Positions 51,940 to 62,200 of a stretch of DNA of 64,000 nt are shown here, piece after piece (position 1 is the stretch's first letter; each line of letters opens with the position of its first letter). Source of the stretch: Paenibacillus azoreducens (GTDB taxonomy: Bacteria > Bacillota > Bacilli > Paenibacillales > Paenibacillaceae); contig NZ_AP025343.1 of NCBI RefSeq assembly GCF_021654775.1, positions 3,377,501 through 3,441,500 of the forward strand, in the 5' to 3' direction. The notes below the pieces were generated by a model. That model did not search any database. It had not been told where the DNA came from and was given only the letters and a program-made list of their open reading frames with translations. The position numbers and the translations under genes are program-made.

Positions 51940-53126
51940 GCGTGATTCACCTTCTTCCGAAATCTCTCGAATCTTAATGGCTCGGTTGGAATAACCGTAT
52001 TCGACTGTTCCGTTAAAATTTGGGTCATCAATTTGCCCGTTACCGCAGCTAAACTGATGCCGTCTCCTTCATGACCTGCAGCAATATAAAATCCGGGAAC
52101 CTCATCGACTGCCGACACGATCGGTAAATGATCCTGCGTCCATGGCCTGAGCCCTGTATAGGTACGGATGATCTGGAAATCGCCGATTTTTGGATAAAAG
52201 CGGAGCGCTCTTCTCGCCATCGTACGAATCGCTTCCATATTGACCGTCGTGTCAAAACCGACAAACTCCCTGCTGCTGCCGATCAGGAAATTTTGGCTCT
52301 CCGTGGGCTCAAATACGAGAGCTACGCCGTATTTCTCCGTTAATGGATCGACTTTACGCTCACCACCGAACTTGGAGATCAAATAGCCAAACTCCATCAC
52401 TTTGCGCATACCGACGGGTACTTGGCGGGAAGCTACAATCAAATGTCCTTTACGCGGCACGATCGGGATATCTATGCCAACCATTTGTCCGATAACTGGA
52501 GCCCATACCCCCGCTGCGTTCACGATTTTTCGGGCCGAAAAATCACCCTGCGTTGTGCAAATCTTGAATTCTGCCGTCAATGGATTTCTCAAGATCGACT
52601 TAACCTCGGTATTTAAACAGACACGAACCCCATATTTCTTTTGCGCATCGTCAAATAGGGCAAAGGTAAGCAGGTACGGGTTAACGGTGGAGTCCGTTCC
52701 ACACTCTAATCCTCCAGGAAGGTCGTCCGCAAGGTACGGCGATTCCTGCCGTATATCCCCACGATCCAGCATCCGGAATGAAAGCCCCAGCGCCTTCTGC
52801 CTGTTTACCCATAACTTAGCCGCCTCCATTTCCTCATCCGATTCACAGACGAGGATGCTGCCGGGCAATCTGTACTCGAACGGACTGCTGAGCTCCCGGC
52901 TTAGTTCATCGATAATGCGTTGGCTGGTAAGCGACATTTGGCTGTCAAATCCAGGGTCTTTGTCAATAGCGAGTATATTGCCGTCGCATCGCGATGAGGT
53001 TCCGCTGGCGAGTTCTCCTTTTTCAAGCACAATGACGTTCACCCCCTCCCTGCCCAAAAAGTATGCAATAGCTGCACCGATAATCCCGCCACCTATGATG
53101 ACGACCTCGGTATGGTTCACACCCAT
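51936..53126 (-). CDS. FAD-dependent D-amino-acid/D-hydroxyproline dehydrogenase (DadA-like)
   Basis: 396 residues. The N-terminal FAD-binding motif VVIIGGGIIGAAIAYFLGREG is at about residues 7-27, followed by VLEKGELASGTSSRCDGNI. The DAO-type end reads RTYTGLRPWTQDHLPIVSAVDEVPGFYIAAGHEGDGISLA. The ATG at 53126 has GGAAAGGAA upstream. A longer frame from 53195 would start upstream of the sigma-54 promoter at 53177-53192, so it is rejected. First gene of the operon with the two racemases. In hydroxyproline breakdown, such enzymes oxidise cis-4-hydroxy-D-proline to the pyrroline. The deaminase and semialdehyde dehydrogenase that complete the path are not in the window. Confidence 0.85.
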   Translation of the reverse strand: MGVNHTEVVIIGGGIIGAAIAYFLGREGVNVIVLEKGELASGTSSRCDGNILAIDKDPGFDSQMSLTSQRIIDELSRELSSPFEYRLPGSILVCESDEEMEAAKLWVNRQKALGLSFRMLDRGDIRQESPYLADDLPGGLECGTDSTVNPYLLTFALFDDAQKKYGVRVCLNTEVKSILRNPLTAEFKICTTQGDFSARKIVNAAGVWAPVIGQMVGIDIPIVPRKGHLIVASRQVPVGMRKVMEFGYLISKFGGERKVDPLTEKYGVALVFEPTESQNFLIGSSREFVGFDTTVNMEAIRTMARRALRFYPKIGDFQIIRTYTGLRPWTQDHLPIVSAVDEVPGFYIAAGHEGDGISLAAVTGKLMTQILTEQSNTVIPTEPLRFERFRKKVNHA

Positions 53127-53176
53127 AACCACGTTCCTTTCCAGTAGAATCATCAACTTCAAACTCATGTTCAAGT

Positions 53177-53192
53177 AGCAAGTTTTATGCCA
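53177..53192 (-). promoter_or_regulatory. sigma-54 promoter of the dehydrogenase-racemase operon
   Basis: On the minus strand TGGCATAAAACTTGCT matches the -24/-12 consensus TGGCAC-N5-TTGCW with the GG and GC dinucleotides correctly spaced. Expected transcription starts about 40 bp before the ATG at 53126. Confidence 0.82.
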
Positions 53193-53234
53193 CACCAGAA
53201 TGATCCGGTCTGATGTTTAAAGGAAGATCGCAAA

Positions 53235-53263
53235 TTTACAAGTTATAGGGCGGCGTGTATAAT
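53235..53263 (+). promoter_or_regulatory. sigma-A promoter of the sigma-54 activator gene
   Basis: TTTACA (53235-53240), 17-bp spacer, TATAAT (53258-53263), about 40 bp before the start. TTAAC and GTTAA (53264-53279) form a small inverted repeat over the start region that could allow autoregulation. Confidence 0.7.
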
Positions 53264-53303
53264 TTAACCAACATGTTAACCCATATAAAGCGAGGTAAGC
53301 CCA

Positions 53304-55052
53304 ATGAAGCACAAAGCTCCTGCCGTCACCGAACTTATCCGAACCAATTATTGTTTCATTGAAAATAATGACGATACCAGTCAGCATTTGGAGCGATATT
53401 TACCTTCCTTGCAATCGGACCGAGATATGATTCTATTTTTTAGGGATGGAAATCAGCTTTATGTTGATCCAGAAAGTGATGGGTCGAACGGAATGGACCT
53501 CGATCGCATCCCTTGGCAAACTGCAAGATCGGTCAGCAAAGAAGCGACGATGAATGACATCATTCCGCTCTTTCAAGAAAGCGATTACATCATGGTGACC
53601 GAATTGACAGGCCATCCTGTCGGTTATGTTACCGCCGCGGACGCACTTGCCGCTTGTTATCAGTCACACCAATACTTGGAAGCTTATTTTGAAGCCATGA
53701 TCGAAACGATGGATGCCTCGGTTTCCATGATCGATGATCAGGAAAATACAGTCGTATGGACACCAGGAGCCGAACGAATTTTTTCAATTAAGGCGAAGGA
53801 TATCTTAGGGAAACCGATGCCTGAATTTTTCCCCGTCGATATGCTGCAAATCTTAAAGACGCACAAGACCGGAGAAGGCGTCTTCCAAAAACTGCACCAG
53901 CCGCGGCCAGACATATATGTTCTGATCAACTCGAATCCGATTCGGCTCAATGGGAAAATTATCGGTTCCGTCGTTGCGGAAACCGACATCACCAGCGAGG
54001 TCAGATTGAATCAAGAATTGTTTAACGCAACATCCAAGGTTCATCAGCTCCAGCAGCAAATGGCTCACTTGAATCCCTCATCCGATCCGTTCAGCCAGAT
54101 CAAAGGAACAAGCAAAGCTATCAAGCGCACAGTCGATATGTGCAGAAAAATCGGATCGACCAAGGCTACCGTGCTTATTCTCGGTGAAAGCGGAGTTGGC
54201 AAAGAGCTTTTTGCCAAGGCTATTCATGATATTCGGGAGAAACCTGACGCTCCTTTCATAGCCATCAATTGCGGTGCTATTCCGCCATCCCTGTTTGAAA
54301 GCGAGCTTTTCGGTTATGAAAAGGGAGCATTCTCCGGGGCTGATCTTAATGGCAAAAAGGGAAAAATCCAGCTGGCCGCAGGCGGTACCTTATTCTTGGA
54401 CGAAATCGGTGAAATGCCTCTGGAGATGCAAGTCAAGCTTCTGCGTGTGCTTCAAGAGAAAAAGTTTTATGCGGTAGGCGGAACCAAGCAATTAAATGCC
54501 GACTTCCGGGTTATTGCCGCTACCAACCGCGATTTGGAAGAGCAGGTCAAAAAAGGAGACTTCCGCGAAGACTTGTATTATCGGTTGAATGTGGTTACAT
54601 TAGTTGTCCCCCCGCTTCGGGAAAGAAGAGAGGACATAATCGAACTGACTCATTGTTTCCTTAACGAGTTTGCCTTAAGCTATAACCGATTGATCCAAGA
54701 CATTCCGCAGGAAGTTCTCCTGGATTTGCTCCATTATCATTGGCCGGGCAATATCCGCGAGTTACGGAATACGATTGAGCGATTAGTCGTGTTTTCATCT
54801 GATGGCACGATAGAAAGGGATTATTTACCGTTATCGATCTTATCGAACAGAAACGGCAAGGATCTGCCGCAGGTTGTACCAACTACAGGAGCGTTTCAAA
54901 CGTTGCAAGAGGAGCTCGAAGCGCATGAAAAGCAAATCATCCTGTATGCACTGAAAATGGAAAACGGAAACAAGCTGGCTGCCGCCAAACGGCTTGGCCT
55001 ATCGCGGGCAACGCTGTACAACAAAATGAACAAGTTCGGTATATTCGATTAA
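53304..55052 (+). CDS. sigma-54-dependent enhancer-binding regulator with CBS-like and PAS sensor domains
   Basis: 582 residues, the activator proposed for this locus. An N-terminal region to about 120 has CBS-like character (PVGYVTAADALAA). A PAS domain covers about 125-235 (MDASVSMIDDQENTVVWTPGAERIF) and is probably the ligand sensor. The AAA+ domain has Walker A GESGVGKE near 295, the sigma-54 contact loop as GAFSGA near 342 (S replaces T of GAFTGA), Walker B GGTLFLDEIGE near 360 and the arginine-finger region RVIAATNRDLEEQVKKGDFREDLYYRLNV. The Fis-type helix-turn-helix is at the end (NKLAAAKRLGLSRATLYNKMNKFGI). It sits between the two divergent catabolic groups. Confidence 0.92.
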   Translation: MKHKAPAVTELIRTNYCFIENNDDTSQHLERYLPSLQSDRDMILFFRDGNQLYVDPESDGSNGMDLDRIPWQTARSVSKEATMNDIIPLFQESDYIMVTELTGHPVGYVTAADALAACYQSHQYLEAYFEAMIETMDASVSMIDDQENTVVWTPGAERIFSIKAKDILGKPMPEFFPVDMLQILKTHKTGEGVFQKLHQPRPDIYVLINSNPIRLNGKIIGSVVAETDITSEVRLNQELFNATSKVHQLQQQMAHLNPSSDPFSQIKGTSKAIKRTVDMCRKIGSTKATVLILGESGVGKELFAKAIHDIREKPDAPFIAINCGAIPPSLFESELFGYEKGAFSGADLNGKKGKIQLAAGGTLFLDEIGEMPLEMQVKLLRVLQEKKFYAVGGTKQLNADFRVIAATNRDLEEQVKKGDFREDLYYRLNVVTLVVPPLRERREDIIELTHCFLNEFALSYNRLIQDIPQEVLLDLLHYHWPGNIRELRNTIERLVVFSSDGTIERDYLPLSILSNRNGKDLPQVVPTTGAFQTLQEELEAHEKQIILYALKMENGNKLAAAKRLGLSRATLYNKMNKFGIFD

Positions 55053-55071
55053 GGTTCAAACTAACAAGTCC

Positions 55072-56070
55072 TTATGTCATGGGGATCTGCATGCCAACGC
55101 CAGCAGACAACGCCCGATCATAGATCGCTTTGGCAACGACGACATCCATAGCAGCCAGTCCTACTGATTTGAACACCGTTGTTTCGTCATGCCGCTCGCG
55201 GCCAGGCTTCAATCCGCAGACGATCTCCCCTAATTCTGCGTAAATAGAGGCCGGATCAAAGAGGCCCTGCTTTTCGGGGATAATGAAGTCGCCCGACTCC
55301 TCTAATGCCATTTCCCTGGATTCAACGACGATTTTGTCGGCATGGGCGATCAGATGAGTCGGCAGTTCTTGCATATCCGGACGGAAGGAACCGACCGCAT
55401 TCACATGGACGCCCGATGGGACCGCTTCTTTGCTGAAAACAGGATGTATGGAGTTCGTAGCGGTGACGATAATATCGGCTTCCCTTATGGCCTGGTCTGC
55501 ATCACTGGCAACCGTTATCTCCAGCATCCTTTGCTCCGCTTCGGCGGATTCCATCAGTTCGTGCGCCAATTCATAGGCTTTGTGCGCATGCCGATTATAC
55601 AATCGTATTTCCTCGATGGGACGTACTTCTCTTATTGCTTGAATGATTCCTCTGGATTGCGCCCCGGTTCCAATGACGCTTAGCACTTTCGCATTTTCCT
55701 TCGCCATGAGTTTGCTGGCCAGCCCTGATGCGGCACCAGTCCGGATTACCGTCAAATAAGACGCCTCCAGGATGGCTAGCGGCTCCCCCGTTTCTGTGTC
55801 TGCAAGTACCATCAAACCGTAAATCGTCTTTTTTCCCATGGCTGTATTGTTCGGAAACACCGAAACGAACTTCACGCCCAAACTGTTTGCCGCTTCAACA
55901 AATGACGGCATAAATAACGAAGTTCCCTCCGATTTTTTCAAATAGAGTGCTGTACGGATGGGAGTGATAGCGCGCTGCCCTGAATACTCGGACAAAGCAA
56001 CGCTGACCGCGTCAATGACTTCCCCCATTTTGATTACTTTGCGTTGATCATGCGAAGATAAAAATAGCAT
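55072..56070 (-). CDS. ornithine cyclodeaminase/mu-crystallin family reductase, likely pyrroline-2-carboxylate reductase
   Basis: 332 residues. The NAD(P)-binding motif is VIGTGAQSRGIIQAI near residue 132, preceded by RTGAASGLASKLMA. VNAVGSFRPDMQELP and KSVGLAAMDVVVAK are family landmarks. Some members cyclise ornithine; others reduce pyrroline-2-carboxylate to L-proline in hydroxyproline and D-proline breakdown (LhpI type). The context favours the latter. The ATG at 56070 has GGAAGGAG six bases upstream; another ATG at 56076 lies too near that site. A sigma-54-like promoter lies 58 bp upstream. Confidence 0.82.
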   Translation of the reverse strand: MLFLSSHDQRKVIKMGEVIDAVSVALSEYSGQRAITPIRTALYLKKSEGTSLFMPSFVEAANSLGVKFVSVFPNNTAMGKKTIYGLMVLADTETGEPLAILEASYLTVIRTGAASGLASKLMAKENAKVLSVIGTGAQSRGIIQAIREVRPIEEIRLYNRHAHKAYELAHELMESAEAEQRMLEITVASDADQAIREADIIVTATNSIHPVFSKEAVPSGVHVNAVGSFRPDMQELPTHLIAHADKIVVESREMALEESGDFIIPEKQGLFDPASIYAELGEIVCGLKPGRERHDETTVFKSVGLAAMDVVVAKAIYDRALSAGVGMQIPMT

Positions 56071-56127
56071 GGACATCTCCTTCCTCTCTGTTTATGAGTA
56101 GAGGGCTTTCCCCCTTTCCTTTCCTAA

Positions 56128-56143
56128 TGCAAAGAACATTCCA
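56128..56143 (-). promoter_or_regulatory. sigma-54-type promoter of the ornithine-cyclodeaminase-family gene
   Basis: On the minus strand TGGAATGTTCTTTGCA has correct GG-to-GC spacing and a full TTGCA -12 element; the -24 element has A in place of the C of TGGC. It is strikingly similar to the site at 62491-62506. Confidence 0.65.
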
Positions 56144-56164
56144 ACTCGTTTCGCGCTAATAAAC

Positions 56165-56221
56165 GACATATCATGTCTAATTCTCTATACAAAACACGGC
56201 TGTCATTTCAAATTTTAGACA
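56165..56221. promoter_or_regulatory. candidate enhancer (UAS) between two divergent sigma-54 promoters
   Basis: TGTCTAA (56174-56180) and TTAGACA (56215-56221) form a 7-bp inverted repeat, and GACATATCATGTC (56165-56177) is a palindrome. They lie midway between the promoters at 56128 and 56263, where a sigma-54 activator would bind. A further TTAGACA is at 62576. Assignment is inferred. Confidence 0.45.
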
Positions 56222-56262
56222 CTGACATTCACAAATAATATTGTTTTGCGTTGGCATAAAGC

Positions 56263-56278
56263 TGGCATTTTTTTTGCA
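56263..56278 (+). promoter_or_regulatory. sigma-54 promoter of the Xaa-Pro peptidase/oligopeptide-binding operon
   Basis: TGGCATTTTTTTTGCA: a perfect TGGCA -24 element and TTGCA -12 element at exact spacing, with the T-rich spacer typical of strong sigma-54 promoters. The GTG start is 50 bp downstream. Confidence 0.85.
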
Positions 56279-56327
56279 AGGAAAATAAATGTAGAAATCA
56301 ATTTGAAACAGATTGGGAGGAATTGAT

Positions 56328-57395
56328 GTGCAAACTAGGATTGAAAAGCTTAGGGAGGTTATGGAAACCCTCGAGCTGGACGGCATGCTGATCGAGAGCG
56401 CAAGCAACCGCCGTTATATCACCGGATTTACCGGTACCGCAGGCACTGTGCTGATCTCTAAAAATCAAGCGAAGCTGATCACTGATTTTCGTTACGTCGA
56501 GCAGGCCGGTGCTCAAGAAGCCGGATTTGAAATCGTTCGGGGGTCTAAAGCTTCGATGATCCAGCAAATTGCCGATGAAGCATCGAAGATGAACATGACC
56601 AAGTTGGGCTTCGAAAAAGAACATCTCACTTTTGGTACTTATCAGAAATTTCAAAATGAGATCGCTGCCGAGTTGGTCCCTGTTGCCGGAGTCTTAGAAA
56701 ACCTGCGTATGGTTAAATCCGAAACTGAAATCGGCTTGCTGCGCACTGCCGCGCAAATCGCTGACACTTCTTTCGCCGAAATTCTTGAATATATCCGTCC
56801 CGGACTTACCGAAAAAGAAATAGCCAATACCTTGGAATCAACTTTGCGCAAGCATGGGGCTGACAGCTCCGCATTCAATTTAATCGTCGTTTCCGGCCAC
56901 CGCTCCGCCCTTCCCCACGGCTTGGCCAGTGAGAAAATCATTGAAAACGGCGATATGCTTACGCTTGACTTCGGCGCATATTACAAAGGCTACCGCTCCG
57001 ATATAACGAGAACGATCGCCATCGGTGAGCCCGATGCACAATTGCAAGATATTTATCAGATTGTGCTGGAAGCAGAGATGAAGTGTATCGCCCTACTGAA
57101 ACCGGGGACATTATGCAGCGAAATAGACATCTTTACGCATCATTACATCGAATCGCTAGGATATGGCGATTACTTTGGTCACGGCACGGGTCATGGAATC
57201 GGATTGGATATTCACGAAGAACCATTCTTTTCGACAACTTCAGAAAAAATTCTGGCTCCAGGTATGGTCGTAACAGTCGAACCCGGGATTTACATCCCTA
57301 ACCTCGGAGGCGTCAGAATCGAGGACGATGTATTGATCACCGACTCGGGACATGAAATAATCACAACCGCTTCAAGAGAGCTTATTGTTTTGTAG
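56328..57395 (+). CDS. Xaa-Pro peptidase, M24 family
   Basis: 355 residues. The GTG at 56328 has GGGAGG seven bases upstream. An N-terminal creatinase-like domain (about 1-125) precedes the pita-bread catalytic domain. The metal ligands are all visible: D in LDFGAYY near residue 214 and D in YRSDITRT near 225, H in GHGTGHGIG, E in TVEPGIY and E in VRIEDD. Such enzymes split the Xaa-Pro bond that ordinary peptidases leave, so it suits proline-rich collagen peptides. First gene under the sigma-54 promoter at 56263, followed by the oligopeptide-binding lipoprotein. Confidence 0.92.
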   Translation: MQTRIEKLREVMETLELDGMLIESASNRRYITGFTGTAGTVLISKNQAKLITDFRYVEQAGAQEAGFEIVRGSKASMIQQIADEASKMNMTKLGFEKEHLTFGTYQKFQNEIAAELVPVAGVLENLRMVKSETEIGLLRTAAQIADTSFAEILEYIRPGLTEKEIANTLESTLRKHGADSSAFNLIVVSGHRSALPHGLASEKIIENGDMLTLDFGAYYKGYRSDITRTIAIGEPDAQLQDIYQIVLEAEMKCIALLKPGTLCSEIDIFTHHYIESLGYGDYFGHGTGHGIGLDIHEEPFFSTTSEKILAPGMVVTVEPGIYIPNLGGVRIEDDVLITDSGHEIITTASRELIVL

Positions 57396-57471
57396 ACAAA
57401 AATTGAAACCGCTGTCATCTTCACGGTCAGGCCCAATATTCATTCACAATGATGAGAAGGGTGATCGATTC

Positions 57472-59139
57472 ATGAAAATAAAAAAATCATTATTGCTGGC
57501 TTTAAGCCTTGCAATCTTAATGACAACAGCGTGTACCTACAAGTCTGCTCCAACGACGGAGTCAAAAACAAATCCGCCAGTGAAAGCAACGGAAGATGCC
57601 CAAAAGGAGGAACAGACCCTTAATCTGGCGGCGGGACAAGAAATTACGACGCTCAACAGCCTCGGACTCATCGACAATCCTACGATCGCGATTCAGAACA
57701 ACTTGTTTGAAGGCCTTTATCGGCTGGATAAGACAAGCAAGCCGACTCCAGGTATGGCCGAATCTTACGAAGTAAGTGAAGACGGGAAAGTGTATACCTT
57801 TCATCTGCGCGATGCCAAGTGGAGTAACGGAACACCGGTTACGGCCAAAGATTTTGATTATGCCTGGAGAAAAGCCCTCGATCCGGCAAATTTATCCCCC
57901 TATGCCTCCTTCTTTGACGATATCGTCAACGGCTTGGATATCCATAACAAAAAGAAGGGAATCGAAGAGCTTGGCGTAAAAGCCATTGACGATCATACGT
58001 TTCAAGTCGCGCTTTCCAAGAACGTCCCCTATTTTCTGGATTTGATAACAGCTCCTGTTTTCTTGCCGCAAAACAAAGAGTATGTGGAGGGCCAAGGAAA
58101 AGACTACGGACAGGAAGCGGATAAAGCGATTTATAACGGACCGTTCGTGCTGGATTCCTGGAAGCACGAAGAAGGCTACGTTCTCAAGAAAAACCCCGAC
58201 TATTGGGATGCGCAGACGGTGAAATTGGAAACGATCAATTTTAAAATCGTCAAAGACAACAGCACTAGAATGAACCTTTATGAAGCCGGCCAACTGGATA
58301 TGACCGGCTTAACATCCGAATATACCGAGCAGTACAAAGGGTCTCCCGAATACGTTGCCTATCCTGATCCTGGCATGCGCTTCTTGCGGATGAGCCAAAA
58401 AAATAAATATTTGAAAAACATCAATATACGCAAAGCATTGACGATGGGGTGGAACCGACAGGATATGACCGACGTCATCCTGAACAACGGCTCCACTCCG
58501 GCCAACTATCTTGTTCCGAAGAGTTTTGTTATGGGACCGGACGGCAAGGACTTCAGGGCCAAGCATGAAGAGGGTTTCAACACAGGCGGAATGGATGAAG
58601 CGAAGAAATATTGGGAGCAGGGTCTTAAAGAACTTGGCGAAACCAGCATCAAACTTGAATTGTTGAACTATGAAGGCGATGTATCCAAGACCATCGGCCA
58701 ATACCTGAAAAATCAATGGGAGAAAAACCTTCCCGGTCTTACCGTTACGATCAACCAGCAGCCGCAAAAACAAAAACTCGCACTGGAAAAAAAGGCAGAT
58801 TATGATGTAAGCTCTTCCGGCTGGGGACCGGATTACCCGGATCCAATGACATTCCTGGAGAACTTTACGTCAAACTCGCCCTACAACGAATCGGAGTACA
58901 AAAGCGCCAAATACGATCAACTTATTGATGATGTAAGAAATGCAACGGATCCTGCCGCACGCTGGACAACGATGCAAGAAGCAGAGCGCGTTCTCCTTGA
59001 AGAAGATGCGGCAATCATCCCGATGTATCAAGAAGCAATCGCCCGCTTGTCCAAATCTTATGTGAAAGATTATGTGACGCATCCCTTTGGCGTGTACTCC
59101 AGCTATAAATGGACCTATATCGAAGGCAAAAAGAAATAA
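57472..59139 (+). CDS. oligopeptide ABC transporter substrate-binding lipoprotein (OppA/DppE-like)
   Basis: 555 residues. The ATG at 57472 has AGAAGGGTGATC upstream; a longer frame overlaps the previous gene and lacks a signal. The signal peptide ends at MTTAC with lipidated C21. The family-5 signature YTFHLRDAKWSNGTPVTAKDFDYAWRKALDP is near residue 100 and YNGPFVLDSWKHEEGYVLKKNPDYWD near 225. It probably captures collagen-derived peptides for an Opp-type importer, of which only the OppF-type ATPase is seen in the window (62984). 76 bp after the Xaa-Pro peptidase, in the same operon. Confidence 0.9.
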   Translation: MKIKKSLLLALSLAILMTTACTYKSAPTTESKTNPPVKATEDAQKEEQTLNLAAGQEITTLNSLGLIDNPTIAIQNNLFEGLYRLDKTSKPTPGMAESYEVSEDGKVYTFHLRDAKWSNGTPVTAKDFDYAWRKALDPANLSPYASFFDDIVNGLDIHNKKKGIEELGVKAIDDHTFQVALSKNVPYFLDLITAPVFLPQNKEYVEGQGKDYGQEADKAIYNGPFVLDSWKHEEGYVLKKNPDYWDAQTVKLETINFKIVKDNSTRMNLYEAGQLDMTGLTSEYTEQYKGSPEYVAYPDPGMRFLRMSQKNKYLKNINIRKALTMGWNRQDMTDVILNNGSTPANYLVPKSFVMGPDGKDFRAKHEEGFNTGGMDEAKKYWEQGLKELGETSIKLELLNYEGDVSKTIGQYLKNQWEKNLPGLTVTINQQPQKQKLALEKKADYDVSSSGWGPDYPDPMTFLENFTSNSPYNESEYKSAKYDQLIDDVRNATDPAARWTTMQEAERVLLEEDAAIIPMYQEAIARLSKSYVKDYVTHPFGVYSSYKWTYIEGKKK

Positions 59140-59155
59140 TAATACGCCGACAAAA

Positions 59156-59207
59156 AACAGCCATTTCCCTAAACTGAAATCAATTGGGGAAATGGCTGTT
59201 TTTCTTT
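59156..59207. terminator. bidirectional terminator between convergent genes
   Basis: AACAGCCATTTCCC (59156-59169) pairs perfectly with GGGAAATGGCTGTT (59187-59200). T-runs follow on both strands, so it ends both the peptide-binding gene and the collagenase gene. Confidence 0.9.
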
Positions 59208-59218
59208 TATGGGACTAT

Positions 59219-62200
59219 TCAGTTGTTTTGCGTTTCAATTGGACTCGCTTCGTCAACGGATACCTTAATATTATATGCTCCGACATTGCTTGGCGTATTT
59301 GAATTCTTGTATACAAGCAGATAATATTTACCTGCAGGTGCATCGAATGTGTTCTCCTGAAGATTTCCATTCCTCCGCGAATCTTGCCAGTAGTTTTGAA
59401 GATCGCTCTCTTTATACAAAACCCAGGTTAAATCCATGCCGTTCGGTTGGGTGACAACGAGGTGGACCTTTCCGGCGTTCTCCAACTCGAAGTAAAAATA
59501 GCTTGCCGTATCGGATTGGTCCATCGTCGCAGGAAAATTGAAGTCAAATGGCAGCGGACCGTTTGCCAATTCAATTCTGTTGTTGGGCTTTATTTCCTTG
59601 TCAAGCTGACGAATCACAGCCGTCGTTGTTTGCTCTTCCGTTACTCCATTGCTGTCCGTTACTTTCAAGCTAATGTTGTAGGTACCAGTTTTTTTATAAA
59701 CATGAGTGGGATTAGGCAGCGAGCTTGTTGTGCCATCGCCGAAATTCCATTCATAATTGGTGATCGTCCCGTTTTGCGAGAATGTTCCTTCACTATTAAA
59801 TTGCAAAGCGTATCCGGCAGTTCCCTCATAGGGTCCATGGATATCAACCACTGGCGGGAGTGTGGGATTACTTGAGTCATCCGGCGATACACCATGAAAT
59901 ACGACATCAAAAACAAAATGATTATTTTGATCCAATCGGTGGTTTACGAAGTATCCCGTGATGGTTTTATAGCCGCTCCATGGCAAATGATCAAGCGCTT
60001 TTAATGAATTGTCAACGATTTCATTCATGGCTTTTCGATCTTCAATGATCCCCTTGCTTATCCCTCCGGTATAAGTTCCCCGGACCACGTAAGTATTAAG
60101 CAGTTCCGAAGAATGCTCTTCCGTCCGGATGTCGGTTAAGTTGATGGCCTGATTGATATCATTCAAAACGGTTGAACGCGGTCGAACAGGATGGCGTAGT
60201 AAATAGTCCTCTGCGACAAGCGGTATCGTTAATTGCCCCGCATCTGCCCTTTGGCGCAAATCTATAGCCGAGTCGATATAATTCTTATTTAGCTGTTCAT
60301 CTTGCCCCAAAACGTTCATGTATGCATCATAACCCGTTCCGTCATTGCTGCGGACCAAGTTTGCAATGTTTTCTAATACATCCGGCCGCTTTTCATAAAG
60401 ATAATATTGAAGCTGATAAGCAAAAGTATAGAATCGAAATCCATTGTATTTCGCGTGGACGACTTCATTCGCATTCATCCATGAAGTGACTGGATCATAT
60501 AAATACCCCTGGGACATGGACCTGCGAGGCAAAATACCGTTTTCCCTTGTTGAACCTGCTAGCAGTTCCGCACCTCCTTCTTCCACCCATGTAACTCGGT
60601 CATTCCGATAAATTTCGCTTTCTCCCCAAAAACCCGGAATGAGGTAACGGCCTTGCAGGAAATGGGTAAATTCATGCCGAAACAGTTCCTCCAAAGTGTA
60701 AACGCTTTCGGAAGGGGTTCTTTCCCACGTATAAAAAGTGCCCTGGGATTCAATATAAATTCCGCCATTTTGAGTTTCAAGACCGTTCAAGAGTAGATTG
60801 ATCTTATATTCTTCTTTGTTGTTGTAAATATAGATGCTGAGAATATCATCAGGATGGCCTTGCTCTAATGGAACATCTCTGCCGGTTATTCGGTAAAACT
60901 GCGCTCTAACTTCTTTTGACGCCCAATACAGGCGCTCTATTTTGTCGTCCGTTACGTCTTTTCCAGTGTACATGATCATTTGGCCGTCATCGAAGGTATA
61001 GCGTTTTGGAAAATAAAAATGTTTTGCTTCGTTCACAAGCTGGTCATAGTGAATCGCGATTCCTTTTGAATTCATACCGTTAAAAATTTGATTGATGGAG
61101 CTTGCCGCTTGCATATAAGCGTAGCTGTACTGGGGGAAAATCTCCATATCTCGCGTCAAGATTTCATTCACTGAGGAAGGGTTACTGCTGAATTTACTGA
61201 ACAGTCCGGAGTAATAAATAGTGTTATAGAGAAACCATTGGTGGTTTGGCGAGTAATTTGTGTGAAGGGAGAGTTTGCCGATTGCTTCAATAAAGGGGTC
61301 AAATGTACCGATATAATCCGGTTGCTTTGGAACATTTTGTTCGTCCAAAACATTGTTTAGAATAAAATTTATTCCTTTTAAAAGTTCATATACAGCGGAG
61401 AATTCTCCTCCGTTTGCATGATTGTAAGCATCAAATTTTTGCTCCGCCTGCAATAAAATTTTCGTGGCTCCATTGATCACTTCCGCATTGACAGCGGTAT
61501 TCCCAATCATTCTGCCAAATGCAGCAATGACGTTATTTTGCTCTGCCGTACCGATTTCGAAATTAGGGTTATCCTCAATGGCGATTAAAGCTGGGATGAT
61601 CTTCTTCCGATATTCCCACTCATTGATGTAACCCAAGGTATCCCGATTGTAGTAACCAAGATAATAAGCGGATCGGAGCACTTCCACGAGTGTATCGATT
61701 CCTTTGCTGTCGTCTTTCGTATAATCTCTTCCGGCATTTGCCAAAGCGGCGATAAGCGCCTCCATCCGGTTTCTGTCGCCATAAAATTCCGCAGTATCGT
61801 TATTATACGCGAATAATTCGGGAATATGGGTCCATCGCAGCTTTGGAAGAAGGGCAGTTAAGTCCGCGTAGCTCATTTTATTTAATTCCGCCATTGTATA
61901 ATTTCTTATCTCGACGGCCTTTAGCTGACTTTGGTTCCCTTGCACGTCTGTATCACGAAACGGCGCGCTTTGGCTTTGATGCGGCGATTGTACTTGTGGC
62001 GGAGCTCCTTCAGGAACAATGCCTGCAGGGTCCTTTGGAGAGCGGTCTCCTCCGAGGTCGCAAAGAGGCTCATCCGTTCCCTTGGGCTCCGTCAATTTAC
62101 CGGGAGGATTTAAACCCTTTGGCGCATGCATTTCTGCCTCCTGACCTCTATTCTGACTTGGTGCCTTACTTGCAGCCTTGCTTTCTGTCCGGTCTGCATT

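Noticed and set aside
53127..53195. N-terminal extension of the FAD dehydrogenase
   Set aside because: The upstream start lies before the sigma-54 promoter at 53177-53192 and has no ribosome binding site.
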